From NCBI GenBank assembly GCA_050013055.1, contig JBEKGC010000502.1:1-8187 (forward strand): DNA of 8,187 nt, in the 5' to 3' direction. The position numbers were made by a program, and so were the translations under genes. The notes beneath the pieces are model-generated. The model ran no database searches. It saw nothing but the letters and a program-made list of their open reading frames with translations, and was not told the origin of the DNA. This document shows, in pieces, positions 1 through 6,089 of the stretch (position 1 is its first letter; each line of letters begins with the position of its first letter). Source of the stretch: Palsa-504 sp050013055 (lineage in GTDB: Bacteria > Actinomycetota > Actinomycetes > Streptosporangiales > Streptosporangiaceae).

Positions 1-141
1 GGGTGCCAAAATCGCCACTAAAGCCGAATCTTCCACCAAAAGCTCCTATGTACCGGACCGGCGATCGAATGATGGTACAGACGGGGCGGCGCGGACCGGT
101 GAGATAACACGGGGCGAGGGCGAACCGGGAGGGGGCACCGG

Positions 142-251
142 CCGGGCCAGGTCAAGCGGGTCCGTCTCAACGACCCCCGCGCCCACGACGTCACCTGCTG
201 GCCGCGGAGCAGGGCCTGACCTGGATTGACGTGCACCACCGGGAACCATAA
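142..251 (+). pseudogene. Possible decayed C-terminal coding remnant
   Basis: Two plus-strand frames together read like the end of a real protein. From 148 the first frame gives QVKRVRLNDPRAHDV. From 195 the second frame gives LLAAEQGLTWIDVHHREP and then stops at TAA 249-251. Removing two bases near 193-194, or adding one, joins them into one continuous peptide. The first frame opens only after a TGA at 100-102 and has no usable start, so at most a tail survives. I do not recognise the family. The alternative is coincidence in GC-rich DNA, where long open frames are common; the mixture of Trp, His, Asp and Glu is the only sign against that. Confidence 0.25.
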
Positions 252-253
252 TG

Positions 254-287
254 TAAGCGATGACATCGGCTTGTAACCGCTTAGATT
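254..287 (+). promoter_or_regulatory. Probable lacI-type promoter with overlapping operator
   Basis: A -35-like ATGACA (260-265) and a -10-like TAGATT (282-287) are separated by 16 bases, placing transcription start near 294. TAACCGCTTA (274-283) lies in the spacer. It is an imperfect palindrome (8 of 10 positions symmetric) around a central CG, the usual form of LacI-family operators. A second half-site, TAAGCG (254-259), lies just upstream and matches the complement of the right half, CGCTTA (278-283). A repressor bound here would block the promoter, so autoregulation of the downstream LacI gene is likely. This is inferred from sequence only. Confidence 0.5.
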
Positions 288-339
288 TAGTTCCCCGCAG
301 CTGCGATGTCACTTCTGTACCCGCTGTTCACACCGCCGA

Positions 340-1437
340 TTGCTCAGGAGGCTGCGTACGGAAGGCGACCGGCCGAACGGGTTCGGCAGTTCCCCGGCCT
401 CGACGCTCTACGACGTGGCCCGTGAGGCGGGAGTCTCCACGGCCACGGTCTCCCGCGTGGTGCACGGCCAGGACGGCGTGCGGCCGGCCACCCGGCAGCG
501 TGTGCTCACGGTGATAGAGGCGCTCGGCTACGTTCCCGACGGGGCGGCGCAGAGCATGGCCAGGCACCGCAAGGAGGTGATCGGGCTGGTCGCGGTCGAA
601 AGCCGCAGCCCAGACACCGACGTCGAGCAAGAGGGCCTGCTGTTCAGCGAAGAGGTCCTGCGCGGCGTCGAGTCGGAGCTGAGCAAGATCGAATGGTCGC
701 TGCTCATCTCCTTGCTGCACGGAAATGACCTGGCCGCCGCCTACCGGCGGATGCAGAAGATCTCCGCCAAGGTAGACGGGCTGCTCATCATCGAGGGCAT
801 CGTCACCTCGGACCAGCTGGCGCTGCTAGCCGCGCGCACCCCGATCGTGCTGGTGGCCGGCTCGCCCGGCGAGCCGCACGCCGATGTCTTCGGCGCCGAC
901 AACCGGGCTGGCACCAGGGCACTCGTCGACCATCTGGTCCGGCAGCACGGCCGGACCTCTCTGTTCGCGATCGCCGGGCCGCCCGAGGCTCCGGATGCGC
1001 AAGAACGGCGCAGCGCGCTGACCGATGCGCTGGCCGAGTATCCGGGCACCACCCTGGCCGGGTCCTTCGAGGGCCGGTTCGCCGCCATGAGCGGACAACT
1101 CGCGGTCGGGGAAATGCTGGCCAGGCCGCGGCGGGAGCTGCCCGATGCCATTGTCTGCGGCAACGACCAGATGGCCATCGGCGCCATCCGCGAGCTGCAG
1201 CTCGCGGGGATCCGGGTCCCGGCCGACATCGCGGTCGTCGGCTTCGACGACATGCACGCAGGCACGCTGATGGCGCCGCCGCTGACAACGGTCCGCCAGC
1301 CAATGCGGTTGCTCGGCGAGCGCGCCTGTTCCCGGTTGCTCGAGCGGATCGCCGATCCGGCCCTGCCGCGCCGGGTGGAGCGGCTGCCCACCGAGCTCAT
1401 CATCAGGGAAAGCTGCGGCTGCGGCGGCCATCAGTAA
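340..1437 (+). CDS. LacI-family transcriptional repressor
   Basis: This is a sugar-responsive type DNA-binding regulator of about 365 residues, a usual length for LacI/GalR proteins. The helix-turn-helix lies at residues 22-43 (TLYDVAREAGVSTATVSRVV). The hinge follows at 65-76 (VPDGAAQSMARH), with Met73 where most members have the DNA-intercalating Leu. Residues 80-360 form the periplasmic-binding-protein-like effector domain, with the family signature VVGFDD near the end and the RESCG tail typical of actinobacterial members. The effector cannot be deduced, because no sugar transport or catabolic gene adjoins it here. The start is uncertain. TTG at 340 is the only ordinary in-frame start before the helix-turn-helix and has no clear ribosome site. 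A perfect AGGAGG at 346-351 sits 6 bases before an in-frame ACG at 358. The family call is secure. Confidence 0.93.
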   Translation: MLRRLRTEGDRPNGFGSSPASTLYDVAREAGVSTATVSRVVHGQDGVRPATRQRVLTVIEALGYVPDGAAQSMARHRKEVIGLVAVESRSPDTDVEQEGLLFSEEVLRGVESELSKIEWSLLISLLHGNDLAAAYRRMQKISAKVDGLLIIEGIVTSDQLALLAARTPIVLVAGSPGEPHADVFGADNRAGTRALVDHLVRQHGRTSLFAIAGPPEAPDAQERRSALTDALAEYPGTTLAGSFEGRFAAMSGQLAVGEMLARPRRELPDAIVCGNDQMAIGAIRELQLAGIRVPADIAVVGFDDMHAGTLMAPPLTTVRQPMRLLGERACSRLLERIADPALPRRVERLPTELIIRESCGCGGHQ

Positions 1438-1500
1438 CGATCCGGCGCCGCTGCGGTCCAGGCGCTGAGCCGCGACCGCGCCCTCACCCAGCGAGAATGT

Positions 1501-1515
1501 CCGGCCTCCGGCCGG
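1501..1515 (+). terminator. Short GC hairpin after the LacI gene
   Basis: CCGGCC (1501-1506) and GGCCGG (1510-1515) form a perfect 6-bp stem with a 3-base loop, 64 bases past the LacI stop. No run of T follows, so it is at best a weak terminator. It could equally be incidental in GC-rich intergenic DNA. Confidence 0.25.
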
Positions 1516-1558
1516 CGATTGGGTCCCGCCTATCCCCCAACCGGCGGCCGTTTCGCTG

Positions 1559-1564
1559 TACGAT
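1559..1564 (+). promoter_or_regulatory. -10 element of a leaderless promoter
   Basis: TACGAT fits the actinobacterial TAnnnT -10 pattern. Its last base is followed by exactly six bases and then the ATG at 1571, so transcription would begin at or next to the start codon. There is no Shine-Dalgarno sequence before that ATG, and no clear -35 element. The same hexamer with the same spacing precedes the gene at 4460. Confidence 0.5.
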
Positions 1565-1570
1565 CCCGCC

Positions 1571-2626
1571 ATGAACCCTCTATCGGGCGTTCTGAGCGAA
1601 GCCTGGGGCATGTATAAGGCCTACGCCAAGCATCTGCTCACGATCGCCTTTGTCATCTACGTGGTCGCCGCCATCATCGCGGCAGTCCTGTCGCTGGCCG
1701 GCACCTTCGGCACCCTCCTCGGCTCGCTGGTGAGCATCGTCGCTGCGTTCCTGCTCCAGGCGGCTCTGGTCAAGGCCGTGCAGGATGTACGGGACGGCCG
1801 CGTGGACATGTCAGTCGGCGAGACCGTGTCCGCGGCCAGGCCGTACCTCTGGTCCGTCATGGGGGCTTCGATCCTGGCCGCCATCGCGATCGGGATCGGG
1901 CTGATCCTCATCATCGTCCCTGGCTTGATCCTCATCACCATCTGGGCGGTGATCGTGCCGGTCATCGTCATCGAGCAGTCGGGGGCGCTGGCATCGTTCG
2001 GGCGCAGCCGCGAACTGGTCCGCGGCCGTGGCTGGCATGTGTTCGGCACGCTGGTGATCGTGTACGTGATCCTGCTCGTCGTGAACCTCGTGCTCGGCCT
2101 GATCTTCTCGGCCCTGCCGCACGTGCTGGGCAGCGGCCTGAGCTCGGTCATCTCGGGCACCCTGATCTCGCCGTTCCTCGCCCTGGTGGTGACGCTGGTC
2201 TACTACCGGCTGGTCGGCAGCGCCCCGACGCCTCCGGTGCCCGGTGAGAACTACGGCGGCTACCAGCAGCCGCCCCCGGGCGGCGGCCCCTACGGCGGCG
2301 GCTTCCAGGAGCCGCCGCAGGGCTCAGGAAGCTACGGCGGCTACCAGCAGCCACCGCAGCAGGGCGGCGGCAATTACGGCAGCTACCCGCAGCCCCCGCA
2401 GCCCCCGCAGGACGGGGGAAGCTACGGCGGCTACCAGCAGCCACCCCAGCAGGGCGGCGGCAATTACGGCAGCTACCCGCAGCCACCCCAGCAGGGCGGC
2501 GGCAACTATGGCAGCTACCCGCAGGCACCACAGCCGGACAGCCAGAACTACGGCGGCCAGAACTACGGCGGCCAGCCGCGGGGACCGTACGAGGGTGAGA
2601 ACTACGGGGGACATCAGTCGTCCTGA
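1571..2626 (+). CDS. Multi-pass membrane protein with Gly/Tyr/Gln/Pro-rich tail
   Basis: The N-terminal ~215 residues contain about six hydrophobic segments, roughly at 22-44, 48-70, 96-116, 117-137, 157-183 and 190-212. The segment IIVPGLILITIWAVIVPVIV followed by FGRSRELVRGRGWHVFG (143-159) resembles the membrane domain seen in actinobacterial 'glycerophosphoryl diester phosphodiesterase membrane domain' or YciC-like proteins, whose function is not known. No catalytic phosphodiesterase domain is present. From residue ~217 to 351 the protein is a low-complexity, probably cytoplasmic, disordered tail built from NYGG, SYGG, YQQPP and QQGGG units. The start at 1571 is supported by the leaderless-type -10 element six bases upstream. 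The gene converges on the FAD dehydrogenase and shares a hairpin terminator with it. The membrane call is firm; the function is unknown. Confidence 0.85.
   Translation: MNPLSGVLSEAWGMYKAYAKHLLTIAFVIYVVAAIIAAVLSLAGTFGTLLGSLVSIVAAFLLQAALVKAVQDVRDGRVDMSVGETVSAARPYLWSVMGASILAAIAIGIGLILIIVPGLILITIWAVIVPVIVIEQSGALASFGRSRELVRGRGWHVFGTLVIVYVILLVVNLVLGLIFSALPHVLGSGLSSVISGTLISPFLALVVTLVYYRLVGSAPTPPVPGENYGGYQQPPPGGGPYGGGFQEPPQGSGSYGGYQQPPQQGGGNYGSYPQPPQPPQDGGSYGGYQQPPQQGGGNYGSYPQPPQQGGGNYGSYPQAPQPDSQNYGGQNYGGQPRGPYEGENYGGHQSS
2327..2484 (+). repeat. In-gene direct repeat, 68 bp at 90-bp offset
   Basis: Positions 2327-2394 and 2417-2484 match over 68 bases with one difference that I can see (CCACCG versus CCACCC). 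The offset of 90 bases equals 30 codons, so the reading frame is kept. A third partial unit follows to about 2530. The copies encode the SYGGYQQPPQQGGGNYGSYP unit of the membrane protein's tail and probably arose by recent tandem duplication. Confidence 0.85.
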
Positions 2627-2650
2627 GCTCGCTCAACCAGAACGCCCGGA

Positions 2651-2684
2651 CGCGGCCTGCCTGAGATCCGCCAGGCAGGCCGCG
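2651..2684. terminator. Perfect 13-bp hairpin between convergent genes
   Basis: CGCGGCCTGCCTG (2651-2663) pairs perfectly with CAGGCAGGCCGCG (2672-2684) across an 8-base loop. It lies 25 bases after the stop of the plus-strand membrane protein and 27 bases after the stop of the minus-strand dehydrogenase. That position suits a bidirectional terminator. No long T-run is present, as is usual for high-GC actinomycetes. Confidence 0.8.
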
Positions 2685-2710
2685 CGCATGTACGGGGAGC
2701 CTGGCGGGGG

Positions 2711-4405
2711 TCAGGTTCCGGTCGCCCGGGCCGCGGCCCGGCCCGCCTGGCGGCCGCTGAACAGGCAGCCGCCGAGGAAGGACCCCTCCAGCGACCGGTA
2801 TCCGTGCATCCCGCCGCCGCCGAACCCGGCGACCTCACCCGCCGCGTACAGGCCGGGAACCGGGCCCGGGCCGGGCGACGCGCCGAGCACCCGCCCGGAC
2901 AGGTCGGTCTGCAATCCGCCGAGCGTCTTGCGGGTCAAGATGTTGAGCCGGACGGCGATCAGCGGGCCAGCCTTGGGGTCAAGGATCTTGTGCGGGACGG
3001 CGGTCCTGACCAGCCGGTCGCCGCGGTAGCGGCGGGCGTTGCGGATCGCCATCACCTGCAGGTCCTTGGTGAACGGGTTGTCTATCTCCCGGTCACGCGC
3101 AACGATCTGCCGGGTCAGGTCGGCCACGTCGATGAGCGGTTCGCCGGTCAGCTTGTTCATGCCCTGGACGAGCTCGGGGAGCGTCCTGGCCACCACGAAG
3201 TCGGCCCCGTGCCGCTTGAACGCCTCCACCGGCGCGGGCGCGCCCGGCCGGATCCTGGACAAGGTGAGCTTGACGTCCTTGCCGGTCAGGTCCGGGTTCT
3301 GCTCGGAGCCCGAGAGCGCGAACTCCTTCTCGATGATCTTCTGGGTGAGCACGAACCAGGAGTAGTCAAAGCCGGTCGCCCTGATCGCCGCCAGCGTGCC
3401 CAGCGTGTCGAAGCCAGGAAAGTGCGGCGCGGCGAACCGCTGTCCCCGCGCGTCCAGCCACAGCGACGAGGGCCCCGGCAAGATCCTGATCCCGTGCCTG
3501 GCCCAGATCGGGTCCCAGTTCTGGATGCCCTCGGTGTAGTGCCACATCCGGTCGCGGTTGACGTACCGGCCGCCCGCGCGTTCGGCGATGGCCAGCATCC
3601 GCCCGTCGACGTGCTCAGGTACCCCGGAGATCATCCGTTCGGGCGCGGGCCCAAGCCGGTCCGGCCAGTTCTCCCTGACCAGATCATGGTTGCCGCCGAT
3701 CCCGCCGGAGGTGACGATCACGGCCGGCGCGTGCAGCTCGAACTCGCCGGTTTCTGTGCGGGAACTGCGGCTGCCGCGGGCGGCTTGGCTGGGCTCGAGG
3801 ATCCTCCCGCGCACCCCGTCTACGGTCCCGCCGGTGACGGCGAGCTCGTCCACCCGGTGCCGGAACCGGAAGCCGACCAGGCCGGATGCCGCTGCCTCCC
3901 TGACCTGCCGCTCAAACGGCGCCACCAGGCCGGGCCCGCAGCCCCAGGTGACGTGGAACCGGGGCACCGAGTTGCCGTGCCCGTCGGCGAGGTAGCCGCC
4001 CCGCTCGGCCCAGCCCACCAGCGGGAACCACCGCACGCCCATCGCGTGCAGCCAGGACCGCTTCTCCCCGGCGGCGAAGTCGACGTAGGCCTGCGCCCAC
4101 CGGTACGCCCAGTAGTCCTCACCGGCCGGATCGTCGATGCCGCGGTCGAAAAAGGCGCTGCCCATCCAGTCCTGCCAGGCCAGCTCGCGGGAGTCCTTGA
4201 TGCCCATCCGGCGCTGCTCGGGTGAGGCGACGAGGAACAACCCGCCGAACGACCAGAAGGCCTGGCCGCCCAGGTTGGTCTCCGGCTCCTGATCAAGCAG
4301 CAGCACCCGCCGTCCGGCCCGGGCCAGCTCCGCCGTGGCGGCCAGACCCGCCAGCCCGGCGCCCACCACGATCGCATCCGCGTCCATGACGTCATCAAAC
4401 CGCAT
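2711..4405 (-). CDS. FAD-dependent dehydrogenase (COG3573-like)
   Basis: This is a 564-residue flavoprotein of the FAD_binding_2 group, related to fumarate reductase and ketosteroid dehydrogenase flavoproteins and closest in layout to the 'FAD-binding dehydrogenase' family. The dinucleotide-binding GAGLAG is at residues 15-20, with the ribose-binding acidic residue D38. LGGQAFWSFGG at 45-55 and TSGGIGGN at 232-239 are family signatures. The C-terminal FAD-binding part reads GLYAAGEVAG (518-527), then a Gly-rich MHGYRSLEGSFLGG segment. The length is normal and the protein looks cytoplasmic, with no signal peptide. The substrate is unknown; no cytochrome or steroid gene is adjacent. The ATG at 4405 has only a weak GGGTG upstream; the in-frame ATG at 4387, directly before the Rossmann strand, is an alternative. 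Confidence 0.93.
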   Translation of the reverse strand: MRFDDVMDADAIVVGAGLAGLAATAELARAGRRVLLLDQEPETNLGGQAFWSFGGLFLVASPEQRRMGIKDSRELAWQDWMGSAFFDRGIDDPAGEDYWAYRWAQAYVDFAAGEKRSWLHAMGVRWFPLVGWAERGGYLADGHGNSVPRFHVTWGCGPGLVAPFERQVREAAASGLVGFRFRHRVDELAVTGGTVDGVRGRILEPSQAARGSRSSRTETGEFELHAPAVIVTSGGIGGNHDLVRENWPDRLGPAPERMISGVPEHVDGRMLAIAERAGGRYVNRDRMWHYTEGIQNWDPIWARHGIRILPGPSSLWLDARGQRFAAPHFPGFDTLGTLAAIRATGFDYSWFVLTQKIIEKEFALSGSEQNPDLTGKDVKLTLSRIRPGAPAPVEAFKRHGADFVVARTLPELVQGMNKLTGEPLIDVADLTRQIVARDREIDNPFTKDLQVMAIRNARRYRGDRLVRTAVPHKILDPKAGPLIAVRLNILTRKTLGGLQTDLSGRVLGASPGPGPVPGLYAAGEVAGFGGGGMHGYRSLEGSFLGGCLFSGRQAGRAAARATGT

Positions 4406-4423
4406 GACACCCGGCCGCGAGAC

Positions 4424-4924
4424 TCAGATGCCAACCGCGGCCTCCGATACGATCGGTAGGTGCCCGACGGTCGGAACCTCGCCGCGTTCAACGCGGCCCA
4501 ACCTCATATCGCCCGGGTGTATGACTACCTGCTCGGCGGCAAGGACAACTTCGCCGCGGACCGGGCGGTGGCGGACCGGATCATCGCCTCGATGCCCGCG
4601 GTTCAGGTGAGGGTCCGTGCCCAGCGGGACCTGCTCGGCCGGGTGGTCCGTTTCCTGGTCGGCGAGGCCGGGATCAGGCAGCTGCTTGATATCGGGTCGG
4701 GGCTGCCCACCGCGGATAACGTGCACCAGATCGATCCCACGCTTGTCTCGGAGCAGGACTGCCGCCAACTGCCTTAGCAGCTCCTCGCGTGGCTCGCTTA
4801 GCGGCGGAAGTTCGTCCAGCGCAAGGGCCTCTTCCAGCTTTGCGCGGTACTTGCCCAGTGCCCAGTCGTCAAAGTCGGCCAGCGGGCAAGGTGCGGTCAC
4901 CTCGCTCGTGTCGTGCTCACCCAT
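4424..4924 (-). CDS. Truncated small Scr1-adjacent protein, readthrough tail
   Basis: Residues 1 to ~68 read as a genuine small soluble protein with a helical, Glu/Arg-rich core: LGKYRAKLEEALA (23-35) and LLRQLAAVLLRDKRGIDLVH (49-68). After about residue 68 (position 4721) the frame runs antisense through the methyltransferase fragment to 4424, so the last ~98 residues are not native. The ATG at 4924 overlaps the stop of the upstream gene in ATGGGTGA, which suggests translational coupling. The core aligns with the upstream protein (YRxxLExAL, then L...LAAV/LDAV), so the two look like tandem paralogues. Such short proteins are often seen near XRE/DUF397 pairs in actinomycetes. The function is unknown, and the native C-terminus was probably lost at the same junction that truncated the methyltransferase. 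Confidence 0.55.
   Translation of the reverse strand: MGEHDTSEVTAPCPLADFDDWALGKYRAKLEEALALDELPPLSEPREELLRQLAAVLLRDKRGIDLVHVIRGGQPRPDIKQLPDPGLADQETDHPAEQVPLGTDPHLNRGHRGDDPVRHRPVRGEVVLAAEQVVIHPGDMRLGRVERGEVPTVGHLPIVSEAAVGI
4448..4453 (+). promoter_or_regulatory. -10 element of a leaderless promoter
   Basis: TACGAT is followed by six bases and then the GTG start at 4460, the same hexamer and spacing as at 1559-1571. It sits inside a small inverted repeat, CCGAT (4444-4448) and ATCGG (4452-4456), which might be a regulator site. No Shine-Dalgarno sequence precedes the GTG. Confidence 0.5.
4460..4777 (+). pseudogene. Truncated SAM-dependent methyltransferase (Methyltransf_19/DUF574)
   Basis: The first ~90 residues match the N-terminus of the actinobacterial SAM-dependent methyltransferase family once called DUF574. 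ARVYDYLLGGKDNFAADR (18-35) and the SAM-binding LLDIGSGLPTADNVH (75-89) are the recognisable motifs. Family members usually run to about 270 residues. Here homology stops near codon 90 (about 4729), and the last 15 codons before the TAG are antisense to the neighbouring minus-strand gene. The rest of the catalytic domain is absent from this window, so the protein should be inactive. The GTG start is supported by the leaderless-type -10 element. The loss looks like a deletion or insertion junction; the missing part might lie elsewhere in the genome. Confidence 0.8.
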
Positions 4925-5123
4925 GGGACGCGAGCTTCACGCGCTCTTCCTGCTCGGCTGTCACCGCGTCCAGCTTGCGCCGTAGGTCAGCCTGCACAGG
5001 CGCATCGGGCGAGATGACTTGGATCGCATGCTCAAGTTCTCTGCGGTACCGGGAAATTTCTGCCGTAGTGAGAGCATGCATAGGGTGGTTCGGCTGTTCG
5101 GGTATCACGGGTTCGGCTGGCAT
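4917..5123 (-). CDS. Small helical hypothetical protein beside a Scr1-like locus
   Basis: This is a 68-residue soluble protein with a Pro-rich N-terminus (PAEPVIPEQPNHP) and an amphipathic, charged helical part, ISRYRRELEHAIQVI (23-37) then LRRKLDAVTAEQEERVKL (47-64), which may form a coiled-coil hairpin. I do not recognise a named family. The ATG at 5123 is preferred because GAAGGA (minus strand, 5133-5138) sits nine bases upstream; the in-frame ATG at 5081 has no ribosome site. It overlaps the following small gene by eight bases and is transcribed away from the Scr1-like regulator across a ~135-bp divergent region, so the regulator may control both sides. A partner or accessory role to the regulator is possible but is inference from position. 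Confidence 0.65.
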   Translation of the reverse strand: MPAEPVIPEQPNHPMHALTTAEISRYRRELEHAIQVISPDAPVQADLRRKLDAVTAEQEERVKLASHG

Positions 5124-5159
5124 CGGCGATGATCCTTCGGCAACGGGTGACGGAATCTC

Positions 5160-5189
5160 GCTATCCAACGTCTCAGCCAGAGAGCACAA
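5160..5189 (-). promoter_or_regulatory. Possible promoter of the small minus-strand gene pair
   Basis: On the minus strand TTGTGC (5184-5189) and GATAGC (5160-5165) are 18 bases apart, a plausible -35/-10 pair about 36 bases ahead of the ATG at 5123. Both elements are weak matches. They lie in the divergent region shared with the Scr1-like regulator. Confidence 0.3.
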
Positions 5190-5258
5190 TTGGCTACGTG
5201 CCACGGCCCAGCGGCACACACCGGGCACAGTCGGCACCTTCGGAAGGGCAAGGGCACG

Positions 5259-6089
5259 ATGGAGAGGGACTCAGACGCTTCGTTCCTTGGTGCTGAGCTA
5301 CGCAGGGCACGCCTGGCGGCCGGCATCAAGAGCCAGGAGGAGCTAGCGGAAATCCTCGGCTTCGACCGGTCGGTTATCAGCAAAGCAGAAGGAGGAAAGC
5401 CCCCATCGCCAGAACTCGCGCGGGCCTATGCCGCGAGATTTCCTGAGCTGAATGCACTGGTCGAAGACGGGCTAATCGAACGTTGGGCACAGCACGTCAA
5501 AAAGAACGGCGGAGTATTCCCCAAGTTTCTCCATAGCTGGGTTGACAGTGAGAAAACCGCTACCGGCCTGTTCTACTGGGAGCCGATTTTGATTCCGGGC
5601 ATGTTTCAGATAGAGGCTTATGCCCGTGCAATCCTGGCAGCCGATCCAGATAGCGAAGAAACAGTAGACGCGCGTGCGGCCGGACGACTGGAACGTCAGC
5701 AGATACTATCTCGTCCACGATCCCCGATGGTTTCGGTTGTGCTTTCCGAAACGGTATTGCATCGCTGCGTAGGCGGCGCAGAGGTAATGCACGATCAGCT
5801 TGTTTATCTGGCAGAAACCGGCCAGCAGCCAAGGGTAACGATTCAGGTAATACCGGCAACCGTGGGTGTTCATACGGGGTTGACGGGAGCGGTTGCGATA
5901 GCCGACACCGAAGACGGCGGTAGCCTTGTCCATGAGGATGGGTTCACGGCAGGGAAAACCTCGGCTGAACCTGATATCGTCGCCAAGGCACGGGGAAGAG
6001 TTACCGTGCTTCGTTCCTATGCGCTCCCGCGTGAGGCTTCACTAGAACTGATAATGAAGGTGGCAAAAGAACGATGGTCGATATCATGA
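5259..6089 (+). CDS. XRE regulator with DUF5753, Scr1-like antitoxin type
   Basis: This 276-residue protein has an N-terminal Cro/C1-type helix-turn-helix at about residues 10-65 (SQEELAEILGFDRSVISKAEGG) and a C-terminal DUF5753 domain at about 98-275. LFYWEPILIPGMFQIEAYARAIL (104-126) is the diagnostic DUF5753 segment. These proteins are called Scr1-family antitoxin-like regulators after the Streptomyces coelicolor Scr1/Scr2 pair and are typically followed by a DUF397 gene, as here. The ATG at 5259 is chosen because GGAAGGG and AGGG lie just upstream and the protein then begins in the normal place; an in-frame TTG at 5190 would add 23 atypical residues. The TGA overlaps the next gene's ATG as ATGA (6086-6089). 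Codon use is visibly less GC-rich than in the flanks, suggesting transfer. Confidence 0.93.
   Translation: MERDSDASFLGAELRRARLAAGIKSQEELAEILGFDRSVISKAEGGKPPSPELARAYAARFPELNALVEDGLIERWAQHVKKNGGVFPKFLHSWVDSEKTATGLFYWEPILIPGMFQIEAYARAILAADPDSEETVDARAAGRLERQQILSRPRSPMVSVVLSETVLHRCVGGAEVMHDQLVYLAETGQQPRVTIQVIPATVGVHTGLTGAVAIADTEDGGSLVHEDGFTAGKTSAEPDIVAKARGRVTVLRSYALPREASLELIMKVAKERWSIS

Larger units (their letters stand above)
1..339. other. Left-edge stretch without a convincing gene
   Basis: No intact gene is visible here. On the plus strand, a frame entering from the left edge stays open from position 2 to a TGA at 227-229. Its translation is rich in Ser, Thr, Gly and Pro, so it could be the disordered tail of a protein that starts outside the window, but its codon use is not clearly that of a high-GC gene. 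A competing frame ends at 249-251 with a more protein-like peptide (see the separate entry). The right part, 250-339, holds the probable promoter and operator of the LacI gene. The minus-strand frames across this stretch lack a good start and look like chance. Confidence 0.4.

Noticed and set aside
1..50. Minus-strand peptide YIGAFGGRFGFSGDFGT open to the left edge
   Set aside because: It has a repeat-like Gly/Phe look but no start codon in frame, and it is too short to support.
826..1611. Minus-strand frame of 261 codons opposite the LacI gene
   Set aside because: It is antisense to a well-supported LacI gene and lacks any family motif.
2244..3029. Plus-strand frame of 261 codons overlapping the repeat tail
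   Set aside because: Its Thr/Ala/Ser repeats are the out-of-frame reading of the Gly/Tyr/Gln tail. It crosses the terminator and continues antisense to the FAD gene.
2804..4225. Long plus-strand open frame of 473 codons
   Set aside because: It lies antisense to the FAD dehydrogenase, which has clear motifs throughout. Its translation is Pro/Arg/Gly-rich with no recognisable domain, a usual shadow in high-GC DNA.
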